A stretch of 64,000 nt of DNA from NCBI GenBank assembly GCA_023264815.1, contig JAHFUZ010000019.1, positions 1 to 64,000 of the forward strand, given 5' to 3'. The translations under genes and the position numbers were made by a program. Source of the stretch: Arthrobacter sp. Lineage in GTDB: Bacteria > Actinomycetota > Actinomycetes > Actinomycetales > Micrococcaceae. The notes beneath the pieces are model-generated. The model was not told the origin of the DNA. It did not search any database and saw only the letters and a list, made by a program, of their open reading frames with translations. This document shows, piece by piece, positions 40,415 through 49,319 of this stretch (positions within the stretch are counted from its first letter, which is position 1; each line of letters starts with the position of its first letter).

Positions 40415-42274
40415 ATGCCCCCATCACGCCATCCGGCGGAACTGACCCCCCAACGCGACCCCCAGCGTCGGCTGGCCCTGCGGCCGTACGCCCGGGCCGT
40501 TGCCCAGGTGTTGCGGGTCAGCTTCCGTGCCTCCCCGGGCGCGGTGGTCATGAAGGTCCTTGGCTCCCTGATCTCCGCCGTCCTTCCGCTGGTGACCACC
40601 TATTTCGCGGCGCTTACCACCACGGCGCTGGCAGCGGCCTACGCCGGTGATGCCGGCGCAGGGCAGTCGGCCATCGTCTACGTCATCATCACCGCGGCGC
40701 TCGGCCTGTTCTGGGGCGCCTTCAACAGCGTGGACCGCTATATCCAGCAGCTGATGAGCTTCAAGGTGGGCGCCATCGTGGGGGACCAGATGTACGAAAG
40801 GTTCCTCGCGCTCGAGTTCTGGCGGTACGACGACAAGGAAACCGTCGACCTGTACGACCGCGCCAAGAGGTTCTCGGACTCGTACGCGCGCGTCCTGGAC
40901 CGGATCGCCGCCATCTTCACCCAGCTCGTCTCGGTGGTCCTCGCAGTTGGGGCGCTGCTGCTGGTGAGCTGGTGGATCGCGGTGATCGTGCTGGTGGCCA
41001 TCGTGCCCAGCGTCTACCTGCAGTTCAAGCTGTCCAGGGAGCAGATTGCGCACTGGAACACGCAGGTGGATTCGCGCCGCCAGCGCCGCATGATCGAAAC
41101 CAACCTGCTCCGCCCCCAGCACATCGCCGAGATGCGCCTGTACGGGATTGTGGGCTACCTGATTGAGTTCCGGTCCCGGCTCCGGGATGCGGACGAGCGC
41201 CGCCGCCTGGATTTCCAGAAGCGCTACATCCCCAAGCAGCTGGCCGCCGACGCGCTTCAGTACGGCGCCGAAGTTGTCTCGCTGATCTGGGTGGTGGGGC
41301 AGATCATCGCCCGTGCCCAGCCTGTGGGACAGTTCCTGTACGTCCAGCAGATCGTCAGCCGGGCGCTGTCCACGGCCAACAACCTGGTGTCCTCCCTGAG
41401 CTCCATCGACGAGGACCTGGCGAACCTCAAAGACTACGAAGTGTTCATGGCGCTTCCCGTCCACTCCGGGCATGCCCCGCCCCTGCTGCAGGCGCCCAAA
41501 ATCGTGGAACTCCGGGACGTCCGCTTCACCTACACGGGGAGCGACCTTGAGGTGATCCGCGGCATCAGCATGACCATCCGCGAGGGCCAGCACATTGCCA
41601 TCGTGGGGGAGAACGGCGCCGGAAAATCCACCCTGATCAGGATTCTTGCGGGACTCTACACCCCGGACTCCGGCCAGGTAATGCTCGACGGCGTGGACCT
41701 CGCCGCCGTCGATGTCACCTCCTGGCACCGCCACCTGGCGGTGCTCAGCCAGGAATTCCTGAAGTATGAGTTCGCCACCGCCGCGGACAACATCCGGTTT
41801 GGTGACGTCGATGCGCCGCGGGACGATGACCGGATCAGGCAGGCAGCTGCGGACGCCGAGGCCCTCGAATTCATCAACAAGCTGCCCAACGGCCTGGACA
41901 ACCATGTCAGCAACTGGATGGAGGATCCCCGGGGCCGAAAGGGCAGCGGGCTCTCCGGCGGCCAGTGGCAGCGGCTCGCGATGGCCCGCAACTTCTACCG
42001 GAACGCTTCATTCATGGTGATGGACGAGCCGACGTCGGCCATCGATGCCCTCGCCGAGCACCGGATTTTCACCCGCCTCTTCGCGGACCGCAGCAGCACC
42101 ATCATCGCCATCAGCCACCGCCTGGCCACCATCGAGAAGGCGGACATCGTGTACATGCTGGAGGACGGCCGGATCGTGGAGCAAGGCACGCACAAGGAAC
42201 TGGTGGCGCTGCGCGGCCGCTACTTCCGGATGTTCGAATCCCAGCTCAGCCTCGACCCCCAGAGCGGGCCATAG
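40415..42274 (+). CDS. ABC exporter, fused permease and ATPase
   Basis: A 619-residue half-transporter. The membrane domain (about 35-345) has six predicted spans. The ATPase domain has Walker A VGENGAGKSTLI (Lys404), the Q-loop, the signature LSGGQWQRLAMARN, Walker B FMVMDEPTSAID and the switch ISHRL. Such half-size exporters work as dimers. The substrate is unknown; multidrug, lipid and peptide export are all possible. It is monocistronic, lying between a terminator and a gene remnant on the opposite strand. Confidence 0.9.
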   Translation: MPPSRHPAELTPQRDPQRRLALRPYARAVAQVLRVSFRASPGAVVMKVLGSLISAVLPLVTTYFAALTTTALAAAYAGDAGAGQSAIVYVIITAALGLFWGAFNSVDRYIQQLMSFKVGAIVGDQMYERFLALEFWRYDDKETVDLYDRAKRFSDSYARVLDRIAAIFTQLVSVVLAVGALLLVSWWIAVIVLVAIVPSVYLQFKLSREQIAHWNTQVDSRRQRRMIETNLLRPQHIAEMRLYGIVGYLIEFRSRLRDADERRRLDFQKRYIPKQLAADALQYGAEVVSLIWVVGQIIARAQPVGQFLYVQQIVSRALSTANNLVSSLSSIDEDLANLKDYEVFMALPVHSGHAPPLLQAPKIVELRDVRFTYTGSDLEVIRGISMTIREGQHIAIVGENGAGKSTLIRILAGLYTPDSGQVMLDGVDLAAVDVTSWHRHLAVLSQEFLKYEFATAADNIRFGDVDAPRDDDRIRQAAADAEALEFINKLPNGLDNHVSNWMEDPRGRKGSGLSGGQWQRLAMARNFYRNASFMVMDEPTSAIDALAEHRIFTRLFADRSSTIIAISHRLATIEKADIVYMLEDGRIVEQGTHKELVALRGRYFRMFESQLSLDPQSGP

Positions 42275-42316
42275 GCCGCATCGCCGTAGGGAGCACGCCA
42301 CGTGGACAGGCCGTCT

Positions 42317-42460
42317 TCAACTGTGCCCTGAGGGAAGCTGGACCATAACATCGGCAACGGAACCGAAGGGCGACTGCTGCCAGGTACCTGCCACGACCCG
42401 CAGGCCCGACGCTGTGCCAATACCAGCGATGTGCCCGTCGAATATCCAGCGTGTGCCCAT
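42317..42460 (-). pseudogene. Truncated 5' remnant of a conserved actinobacterial gene
   Basis: An ORF of 47 codons on the minus strand begins MGTRWIFDGHIAGIGTASG and stops at TGA after a QLPSGHS segment. From memory, this beginning matches a conserved actinobacterial hypothetical family of about 200 residues in which the chain continues past this point. Here only the ABC exporter gene follows, so most of the gene is missing. Its third codon positions are less GC-rich than in the neighbours, as expected for a decaying copy. A short functional protein cannot be ruled out. Confidence 0.4.
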
Positions 42461-42503
42461 CCCCGAATCTTAGCTCCGGCCAAGGACAACGCCGGGGCTG
42501 GGA

Positions 42504-42509
42504 TAACCT
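42504..42509 (+). promoter_or_regulatory. -10 box (TAACCT) of guaB3, predicted leaderless
   Basis: TAACCT ends 6 bases before the GTG at 42516. The start sequence GTGACTTAC is shared with alr. Confidence 0.5.
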
Positions 42510-42515
42510 AGAGCA

Positions 42516-43652
42516 GTGACTTACGAGATCGAGATCGGCCGTGGCAAGCGTGGGCGTCGTGCCTACTCCCTGGATGACATTGCGATTGTCCCTAACCGTC
42601 GTACCCGCGACCCCAAGGACGTGTCTGTCTCCTGGCAGATCGATGCCTACAAGTTCGACATGCCGGTGATCGCGGCACCCATGGATTCGGCCATGTCCCC
42701 GGCGACGGCGATCGCCCTGGGCCGCCTGGGCGGACTCGGCGTCCTGGACCTTGAAGGCCTCTGGACCCGCTACGAGGACCCGCAGCCCATCCTTGACGAG
42801 ATCGGCGCCCTCGAAGACGAGGTCAACAGCCCCGCCGTCACCGGCCGCATGCAGGAGCTCTACCGCGCCCCCATCCAGCCGGAACTGATCACGTCCCGCC
42901 TCGCCGAAATCCGGGCCGCCGGGGTGACCGTGGCCGGATCGCTCACCCCGCAGCGCACCCAGGAACACTACAAGACTGTGGTGGCCGCCGGCGTCGACAT
43001 TTTTGTCATCCGCGGTACCACCGTCTCGGCCGAGCACGTCTCCAAAGAGGACGAGCCGCTGAACCTGAAGCAGTTCATCTACGAACTCGACGTTCCCGTG
43101 ATTGTGGGCGGCGCCGCCGGCTACACACCCGCCCTGCACCTGATGCGTACCGGCGCAGCCGGTGTCCTGGTGGGCTTCGGCGGGGGAGCCACCGCCACCA
43201 CGCGGCGCGCCCTGGGCATCCACTCGCCCATGGCGTCGGCCATCTCCGACGTCGCGGCCGCCCGCCGCGATTACATGGATGAATCCGGCGGACGGTACGT
43301 GCATGTCATTGCCGACGGCGGAATGGGCACCTCGGGTGACATCGTCAAGGCAATCGCCATGGGCGCCGACGCCGTGATGCTGGGCAGTGCGCTCGCCAGG
43401 GCCGAAGAGGCGCCGGGCAAGGGCTGGCACTGGGGCCAGGAGGCCCACCACCTGGAACTGCCGCGCGGGGACCGGGCCAACGTCGGCACTGTGGGGCCGC
43501 TGGAGGAAGTCCTCTTTGGGCCGGGCCACCACACGAACGGCACGTCCAACCTGATCGGCGCACTCCGCCGTTCGATGGCCACCACCGGCTATTCGGACCT
43601 GAAGGAATTCCAGCGCGTCGACGTCGTGGTTTCCCCTTACACCGGCAACTAA
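42516..43652 (+). CDS. guaB3: GuaB3 family IMP dehydrogenase-related protein
   Basis: A 378-residue TIM-barrel protein of the IMPDH/GMP reductase superfamily without CBS domains. MTYEIEIGRGKRGRRAYSLDD and MPVIAAPMDSAMSP are the GuaB3 beginning. At the place of the IMPDH catalytic loop GSICTTR the sequence reads GATATTR, so the catalytic Cys appears to be replaced by Ala227. The exact reaction of the actinobacterial form is not settled; a role in guanine-nucleotide metabolism is inferred from family and from its place between guaB and guaA. It starts at a leaderless-type GTG. Confidence 0.88.
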   Translation: MTYEIEIGRGKRGRRAYSLDDIAIVPNRRTRDPKDVSVSWQIDAYKFDMPVIAAPMDSAMSPATAIALGRLGGLGVLDLEGLWTRYEDPQPILDEIGALEDEVNSPAVTGRMQELYRAPIQPELITSRLAEIRAAGVTVAGSLTPQRTQEHYKTVVAAGVDIFVIRGTTVSAEHVSKEDEPLNLKQFIYELDVPVIVGGAAGYTPALHLMRTGAAGVLVGFGGGATATTRRALGIHSPMASAISDVAAARRDYMDESGGRYVHVIADGGMGTSGDIVKAIAMGADAVMLGSALARAEEAPGKGWHWGQEAHHLELPRGDRANVGTVGPLEEVLFGPGHHTNGTSNLIGALRRSMATTGYSDLKEFQRVDVVVSPYTGN

Positions 43653-43735
43653 GGACCGGCGGACGTCTGCCCAACCGCGCGGCAACGAAGTAGTGTGGGT
43701 TTACTACCGGCAGCAGCGGCAAGGGGAGGCGTTCC

Positions 43736-45475
43736 ATGAACAGTGTTCCAAACGAAGGCGGTGCCCTGGGGCCCGCGGCCCGGGAGGCATCGATTGCCCG
43801 GCTCAGGGCTACATCGGAGCCGGGCAACGAGCTGGACATCCTCATTGTGGGTGGCGGGATTGTGGGCACCGGAGCAGCCCTGGACGCCGTGACCCGGGGC
43901 CTCAGCGTGGGCATCGTCGAGGCCAGCGACTGGGCATCCGGAACCTCATCCCGCTCCTCCAAGCTGATCCACGGCGGCCTGCGCTACCTGGAGATGCTTG
44001 ACTTCGGGCTGGTCAAGGAAGCCCTGCAGGAGCGGGGACTGCTCCTTTCAGAGCTTGCCCCGCACCTGGCCCGGCCTGTGCCATTTCTCTATCCTCTGAC
44101 GAAGCCCTTCTTCGAGCGTCCGTATGTGGGCGCCGGCATCGCGCTGTATGACGTAATGTCCATCTCCAACGGGCACCGGCGCGGCGTTCCGTTCCACAAA
44201 CACCTCAGCAGGCGGGGAACACTCCGTGCCGCGCCCAGCCTCAAAAAAGATGCCTTTGTGGGCTCCATCCGCTATTACGACGGCCAGGTGGACGACGCCA
44301 AGTATTGCGCCAACCTCATCCGGACGGCGGCCCACTATGGCGCCCACGCCGTGAACCAGATGGCGGTGGTGGATTTCCTCCGCGAGGGCGAACGCGTGGT
44401 GGGGGCCAAGGTGGTCAACCACGAGGACGGTTCGCAGTTCAACATCAGGGCCAAGCAGGTCATCAACGCCACCGGCGTGTGGACCGACGAAACCCAAGCC
44501 ATGGTCACCGACCGTGGCCAGTTAAAAGTCCGGGCGTCCAAGGGCATCCACCTCGTGGTGCCGCGGGACCGGTTCCAGTCCACCGTCGGCCTGATCCTGC
44601 GGACCGAGAAGTCGGTGCTGTTCGTCATCCCGTGGGGCCGGCACTGGATCATCGGCACCACGGACACCGACTGGCACCTGGACAAAGCCCACCCGGCAGC
44701 GTCCAGCAAGGACATCGACTACATCCTCGAACACGTCAATACAGTGCTCAAGCGGCCGTTGACGCGCGAAGACGTGGAAGGCGTTTACGCGGGCCTGCGC
44801 CCGCTGCTGGCCGGCGAGAATGACTCCACCGCCAAGCTCTCCCGCGAACACGTAGTGGCCCATCCCGTGCCCGGCCTGGTGGTAGTGGCAGGCGGGAAGT
44901 GGACCACGTACCGGGTGATGGCCAAGGACGCGGTGGATGAAGCCACCCGCACCATGGATGAGCGGGTCCCGCCCAGCTGCACGGAGACCATCCCGCTGCT
45001 GGGTGCCAGTGGCTTCAAGGCTGCGTGGAACCGCAGGAGCAGGACTGCCGAAGAATCCGGCGTCCACGTGGCCCGGGTGGAGCACCTGCTCAACCGCTAC
45101 GGCTCCATGACGCCTGAAGTGCTCGCCATTATCAAGGAACGCCCCGAACTTGCCGAGCCGCTGCCCGGTGCCGACGACTACCTGCAGGCGGAGGCTGTGT
45201 ACGCCGCCACCCACGAAGGCGCCCGGCATGTCCACGACGTCCTGACCCGCAGGACGCGGATTTCCATCGAGGCATGGGACCGCGGCGTGTCAGCGGTGCC
45301 GGTTGTCGCTAAACTGATGGGCGAAGTCCTTGGCTGGAGCGATGCCCAGCGCGAAAACGAAATAAAGCACTATATTGCGCGGGTTGAAGCCGAACGGCTA
45401 AGCCAGCAGCAGCCGGACGACGAATCAGCCGACGCCGCGCGCCTGGGTGTGGAAGACATTGTCCCTTTGCGCTGA
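43736..45475 (+). CDS. glpD: Aerobic glycerol-3-phosphate dehydrogenase
   Basis: A 579-residue FAD enzyme that oxidises glycerol-3-phosphate to dihydroxyacetone phosphate and passes electrons to the quinone pool at the membrane. ILIVGGGIVGTGAALDAV is the FAD Rossmann motif, GTSSRSSKLIHGGLRYLE is the GlpD signature, and GGKWTTYRVMAKDAVD marks the end of the FAD domain. The C-terminal cap domain is complete. It has an AAGGGGAGG ribosome site. No glpF or glpK is adjacent; an orphan PTS EIIA follows after 45 bases. Confidence 0.94.
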   Translation: MNSVPNEGGALGPAAREASIARLRATSEPGNELDILIVGGGIVGTGAALDAVTRGLSVGIVEASDWASGTSSRSSKLIHGGLRYLEMLDFGLVKEALQERGLLLSELAPHLARPVPFLYPLTKPFFERPYVGAGIALYDVMSISNGHRRGVPFHKHLSRRGTLRAAPSLKKDAFVGSIRYYDGQVDDAKYCANLIRTAAHYGAHAVNQMAVVDFLREGERVVGAKVVNHEDGSQFNIRAKQVINATGVWTDETQAMVTDRGQLKVRASKGIHLVVPRDRFQSTVGLILRTEKSVLFVIPWGRHWIIGTTDTDWHLDKAHPAASSKDIDYILEHVNTVLKRPLTREDVEGVYAGLRPLLAGENDSTAKLSREHVVAHPVPGLVVVAGGKWTTYRVMAKDAVDEATRTMDERVPPSCTETIPLLGASGFKAAWNRRSRTAEESGVHVARVEHLLNRYGSMTPEVLAIIKERPELAEPLPGADDYLQAEAVYAATHEGARHVHDVLTRRTRISIEAWDRGVSAVPVVAKLMGEVLGWSDAQRENEIKHYIARVEAERLSQQQPDDESADAARLGVEDIVPLR

Positions 45476-45520
45476 GGGGGGCCCGAGCAGCACCACTTCT
45501 CCTGACTGAAGGGACACGCC

Positions 45521-46009
45521 TTGGCGGAACTACTTGACCGGTACGATGCCGATCTCACCACCTCCGAACTGGTGATTTTGGAGTTGGAGGCAACGGACAA
45601 GGCGGACGCGGCGGCGCAACTGGCAGAGCGGCTCTTCGCCGCCGGCAGGATCACCAACCTTCCCGGCTTCCTGGAACACGTCAACGCCCGGGAACACCAG
45701 TTGGCCACGGGCCTGCCTGGGGGCGTGGGCCTGCCGCACGCCCGCAGTGAATTCGTCTCCCGGACGTCCATCGCGGTTGGCATCACCAAATACGGGCATG
45801 CCCTGGACTTCGGCGCCTCTGACGGGCCCGCCACTGTCATCCTGCTGATTGCAACCCCGGCAAGCTCGTTTTCCGACCACCTGGAAGTGCTGGCCACGCT
45901 GGCAAGGTCCCTGTCGAAGGAGTCCTTCCGCGAGTCCCTCCGGCGGGCCTATGATGCTGAGGTCATCTCAGAGCTCATCAACTCCAGCCTGGTGTTCTTC
46001 GACCACTGA
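45521..46009 (+). CDS. PTS EIIA, fructose/mannitol type (orphan)
   Basis: A 162-residue EIIA domain of the PTS_EIIA_2 family. GVGLPHARSEF contains His73, the residue phosphorylated by HPr. No EIIB or EIIC gene is near, so the protein may be regulatory (PtsN-like) or may serve a transporter encoded elsewhere. It starts at a TTG with GAAGGGA in front, an unusual and probably weak start. Location 45 bases downstream of glpD suggests cotranscription. Confidence 0.85.
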   Translation: MAELLDRYDADLTTSELVILELEATDKADAAAQLAERLFAAGRITNLPGFLEHVNAREHQLATGLPGGVGLPHARSEFVSRTSIAVGITKYGHALDFGASDGPATVILLIATPASSFSDHLEVLATLARSLSKESFRESLRRAYDAEVISELINSSLVFFDH

Positions 46010-46092
46010 GTGCGGCAGGATGCCTCCTCTCAGGGGCGGGCCTGCAGAAGCGCAGAAGCCGGCGCGTTTAGTTGTTCTACCGCGGAACGAAG

Positions 46093-46098
46093 TACGGT
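46093..46098 (+). promoter_or_regulatory. -10 box (TACGGT) of the SURF1 gene, predicted leaderless
   Basis: TACGGT ends 6 bases before the GTG at 46105. The AAGGGG stretch between them is too close to the start to act as a ribosome site. Confidence 0.45.
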
Positions 46099-46104
46099 TA
46101 AGGG

Positions 46105-46953
46105 GTGTGGAAAACAGCCCTCAAGCCCCGATGGATCGCAGGCCTGGTGTTCGCGATTGCGGTCTCCGGGGTGTTTGTCCTGCTCAGCCAGTGGCAGTTC
46201 GGGCGCTCCGTGCAACCGGAAGCCCCGGTCAGTCCCGCCACGGAGGAGATCCGGCCCCTCACGGAGACCCTGGAACCCGGAAACTTCTTCCCCGGATCGG
46301 TATCGGACCAGATGGTGAGCGCCGAAGGATCTTATGACCCCGCCAAGCAGGTCCTCGTGCCAGGCCGGCTGAAGGACGGCAACACCGGGTACTGGGTGGT
46401 TTCTGCGTTTGCCGTGACCGGAGCGCCCGCCCTCAGCGGTACCGCCGCTTCCCCGCAGACCTGGATTCCTGTCGCCCGTGGGTGGGTGGCAGATGCCGAC
46501 GACGCCGGCGCACCGCCGTCGGGCGTTGTCCAGCTGACCGGACGGCTGATTCCCTCCGAGTCACCGCTCCCCGAAACCGCACCGGAAGCGGGACGCGCCA
46601 GTGCCGTCTCCGTCGCCGAACTCATCAACTACTGGAACATCAGCAGCTACCCGGGATTTGTGGCCGCCACGTCCGAAGTCACAGGCAGCTCCGACGTCAG
46701 TGCGGCCGCGGTTCCCGGAGACCTCAAGCCGCTGAATATCGGACCGCAGCCACCGGCCCAAAAGGTCAACTGGCTCAATGTCTTCTACTCCGTGGAGTGG
46801 GTGGTGTTTGCCGGTTTCGCCCTGTTCATCTGGTGGCGGCTGGTGAAGGACGACTACCAGCGGGAACTTGAAGAGCTCCACGACGCCGCCCGCGATGACA
46901 CCCCGGCCCAGCAGCCAACTCCTGAACAGCTCGAACAAAAGGTAAAGCCATGA
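46105..46953 (+). CDS. SURF1-family cytochrome oxidase assembly protein
   Basis: A 282-residue membrane protein with one span near each end (about 10-30 and 230-250) and an extracytoplasmic domain between them. SQWQFGRSV after the first span, VLVPGRLKDGNTGYWVVSAF, and WIPVARGWV are SURF1 features. SURF1 proteins help insert heme a into cytochrome c oxidase. The charged C-terminal tail is cytoplasmic. Its stop overlaps the ATG of the DUF3817 gene by four bases. Confidence 0.88.
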   Translation: MWKTALKPRWIAGLVFAIAVSGVFVLLSQWQFGRSVQPEAPVSPATEEIRPLTETLEPGNFFPGSVSDQMVSAEGSYDPAKQVLVPGRLKDGNTGYWVVSAFAVTGAPALSGTAASPQTWIPVARGWVADADDAGAPPSGVVQLTGRLIPSESPLPETAPEAGRASAVSVAELINYWNISSYPGFVAATSEVTGSSDVSAAAVPGDLKPLNIGPQPPAQKVNWLNVFYSVEWVVFAGFALFIWWRLVKDDYQRELEELHDAARDDTPAQQPTPEQLEQKVKP

Positions 46954-47450
46954 TCGAACCGAAACCGGCCGTCCAGCAGAACTCCGCACCGGGAAAAACC
47001 AAAAAGCGCCGCTTCGGCGGCACCGAAGCGCAGATCCGCTCCGCGTTGAAGTTCTACAAGGTGCTCGCATACATGACCGGTGGGATGCTGCTGCTCCTGT
47101 GTGCCGAGCTGGTTGCGCGCTACGCCTTTGGCCAGTACCTCTTCGCCGGCGGGACGAACGCCGTGACCGGGCAGCCTTTCGGACTGGGTTTTGCCGATGC
47201 CGAACCCAAGGGCGTTGAAGGCGGCGTCAACCTTTCCGTTGCCGTCCTGATTGTCCACGGCTGGATGTACGTGGTGTACCTGATCTCCAACTTCCGCCTG
47301 TGGTCCCTGATGCGCTGGCCGTTCCTGAAACTCATCCTGCTCGCACTTGGCGGCGTGGTCCCTTTCCTGTCCTTCTATGTGGAGAGGAAGTTCCACGCCG
47401 AGGTGGACGCTGAACTGGCTGCGCACCCTCAAGCCGCCCAGCGGTACTGA
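46950..47450 (+). CDS. DUF3817 membrane protein
   Basis: A 166-residue protein with three predicted spans: FYKVLAYMTGGMLLLLCAEL, a central VAVLIVHGWMYVVYLIS, and FLKLILLALGGVVPFLSFYVE. The pattern and the VHGWMYVVYL motif fit the DUF3817 family. A basic N-terminus of about 30 residues precedes the first span. It is translationally coupled to the SURF1 gene, which suggests a role in oxidase assembly or the membrane, but the function is unknown. Confidence 0.82.
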   Translation: MIEPKPAVQQNSAPGKTKKRRFGGTEAQIRSALKFYKVLAYMTGGMLLLLCAELVARYAFGQYLFAGGTNAVTGQPFGLGFADAEPKGVEGGVNLSVAVLIVHGWMYVVYLISNFRLWSLMRWPFLKLILLALGGVVPFLSFYVERKFHAEVDAELAAHPQAAQRY

Positions 47451-47454
47451 GCGC

Positions 47455-47483
47455 TCCGGCGGCGGGGGAGTTCCGCCGTCGGA
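47455..47483 (+). terminator. Hairpin after the DUF3817 gene
   Basis: TCCGGCGGCGG pairs with CCGCCGTCGGA (one G-T pair) around a 7-base loop, beginning 5 bases after the stop. It lacks a T run but lies between the stop and the guaA promoter. Confidence 0.5.
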
Positions 47484-47538
47484 CGTTCACTGCGTCACAC
47501 GCACGGGCCTGAACGTGCGGCGGGGCAACCGCGCAAAG

Positions 47539-47544
47539 TAGGCT
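47539..47544 (+). promoter_or_regulatory. -10 box (TAGGCT) of guaA, predicted leaderless
   Basis: TAGGCT ends 6 bases before the GTG at 47551. The start reads GTGACTACT, like galU. Confidence 0.5.
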
Positions 47545-47550
47545 AGTACG

Positions 47551-49140
47551 GTGACTACTCCCACTGCATCCCAGACTTCCCAGAAGCCGGTGCTGGTTGT
47601 TGACTACGGTGCCCAGTACGCGCAGCTGATTGCCCGCCGCGTCCGGGAAGCGAATGTGTATTCGGAAGTGGTTCCGCATACCTACAGCACCGAGCAGCTC
47701 CTGGCCAAGAACCCCGCCGCCATCATCCTCTCGGGTGGCCCGTCCAGCGTGTACGCTGACGGCGCCCCCTCGGTGGGCGCCGACCTGTTCGAAGCCGGCA
47801 TTCCGGTCTTCGGCATCTGCTACGGCTTCCAGGCCATGGCCAACGCACTGGGCGGAAAAGTCGACAAGACGGGCCTGCGAGAGTACGGCTCCACCCAGAC
47901 CACCATCCTCGGCGAGGGCCGCTCCGTCCTTGAGGGGATGCCGCAGCACCAGAACACCTGGATGAGCCACGGCGACTCCGTTCACACGGCTCCCGAAGGC
48001 TTCGAGGTACTGGCGACGACGGCCGGCGCTGAAGTTGCCGCCTTCGCCAACGAGGAGAAGTGCCTGTACGGCGTGCAGTGGCACCCCGAAGTGAAGCATT
48101 CGGCCTACGGCCAGCAGGTGCTGGAAAACTTCCTCTTCAAGGGCGCGAAGCTTGAGCCCAACTGGACCACCGGGAACATCCTCGAGGAGCAGGTGGAGCG
48201 GATCCGCAAGCAGATCGGCGACGCCCGCGTAATCTGTGGACTCTCCGGCGGCGTCGACTCCGCTGTTGCCGCAGCGCTCGTCCAGCGGGCCGTCGGTGAC
48301 CAGCTCACCTGCGTCTTCGTGGACCACGGACTGCTGCGCGAAGGCGAAGCCGAACAGGTGGAGCGCGACTTCGTGGCCGCCACCGGCGTCAAGCTGTATG
48401 TTGCCAACGAGCAGGAACGCTTCCTGTCCGCGCTGGCCGGCGTCAGCGACCCCGAGACCAAACGCAAGATCATCGGCCGCGAGTTCATCCGCGCGTTCGA
48501 AGAAGCCGAGCTGGCCATCGTCGCCGAGGCCGCGGCCCACGGCGAGAAGATCAAATTCCTGGTCCAGGGCACCCTGTACCCGGACGTCGTCGAATCCGGC
48601 GGCGGCGAAGGTGCCGCAAACATCAAGAGCCACCACAACGTGGGCGGCCTGCCCGAGGACCTCCAGTTCGAACTGGTGGAACCGCTGCGCGCCCTGTTCA
48701 AGGACGAGGTCCGCGCAGTGGGCGCCCAGCTGGGCCTGCCCCAGGAAATCGTCGGCCGCCAGCCGTTCCCCGGCCCCGGCCTCGGAATCCGGATCGTCGG
48801 CGACATCACCAAGGAGCGCCTGGACCTGCTCCGCAAAGCCGATGCCATTGCCCGCGCTGAACTGACCGCAGCCGGACTGGATGACGAAGTCTGGCAGATG
48901 CCCGTGGTCCTGCTGGCCGATGTCCGGAGCGTCGGCGTGATGGGTGACGGCCGGACCTACGGCCACCCGATCGTGCTGCGGCCGGTGTCCTCCGAGGACG
49001 CCATGACGGCCGACTGGTCCCGCCTGCCCTACGATCTCCTGGCCCGGATCTCCAACCGGATCACCAACGAGGTGGAAGGCGTTAACCGCGTGGTGCTGGA
49101 CGTGACCAGCAAGCCGCCGGGAACCATCGAGTGGGAATAG
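47551..49140 (+). CDS. guaA: GMP synthase (glutamine-hydrolysing)
   Basis: A 529-residue enzyme that aminates XMP to GMP. The N-terminal class I glutamine amidotransferase (about 10-200) has [12 protein letters not shown] with the nucleophile Cys and GVQWHPEV with the His. The ATP pyrophosphatase domain has the PP-loop [13 protein letters not shown], and the C-terminal dimerisation domain ends KPPGTIEWE, the universal GuaA tail. A -10 box 6 bases before the GTG suggests a leaderless message. A strong terminator follows. Confidence 0.97.
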   Translation: MTTPTASQTSQKPVLVVDYGAQYAQLIARRVREANVYSEVVPHTYSTEQLLAKNPAAIILSGGPSSVYADGAPSVGADLFEAGIPVFGICYGFQAMANALGGKVDKTGLREYGSTQTTILGEGRSVLEGMPQHQNTWMSHGDSVHTAPEGFEVLATTAGAEVAAFANEEKCLYGVQWHPEVKHSAYGQQVLENFLFKGAKLEPNWTTGNILEEQVERIRKQIGDARVICGLSGGVDSAVAAALVQRAVGDQLTCVFVDHGLLREGEAEQVERDFVAATGVKLYVANEQERFLSALAGVSDPETKRKIIGREFIRAFEEAELAIVAEAAAHGEKIKFLVQGTLYPDVVESGGGEGAANIKSHHNVGGLPEDLQFELVEPLRALFKDEVRAVGAQLGLPQEIVGRQPFPGPGLGIRIVGDITKERLDLLRKADAIARAELTAAGLDDEVWQMPVVLLADVRSVGVMGDGRTYGHPIVLRPVSSEDAMTADWSRLPYDLLARISNRITNEVEGVNRVVLDVTSKPPGTIEWE

Positions 49141-49147
49141 CAGTCTG

Positions 49148-49181
49148 AGTGGCCGGTCTCCGTCAGCGGAGGCCGGCCACT
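49148..49181 (+). terminator. Hairpin terminator after guaA
   Basis: AGTGGCCGGTCTCCG pairs with CGGAGGCCGGCCACT, a 15-bp stem with a single T-G pair around TCAG, 7 bases after the guaA stop. The sequence CTCTTATC follows. Confidence 0.85.
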
Positions 49182-49319
49182 GCTCTTATCCGTTCAAAAC
49201 CCGCAAATTGGGCTGACCCAGTGTTGCGGTCTCTCATCCCGGCTCCTTTTGCGGCTACGCTCGAATCTATGCCGGTATGGTCCAGGGCGTCACGTGCAAA
49301 CGCAGAAAAGAAGGCAGTA

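Noticed and set aside
43690..43707. GTAGT/ACTAC inverted repeat before glpD as operator
   Set aside because: Five-base arms are expected by chance at this scale, and no second site is seen.
49149..49319. GTG at 49149 or ATG at 49269 as start of the helicase-like gene
   Set aside because: The first lies inside the guaA terminator; the second lacks a ribosome site. The GTG at 49320 has AGAAGG at 5 bases.
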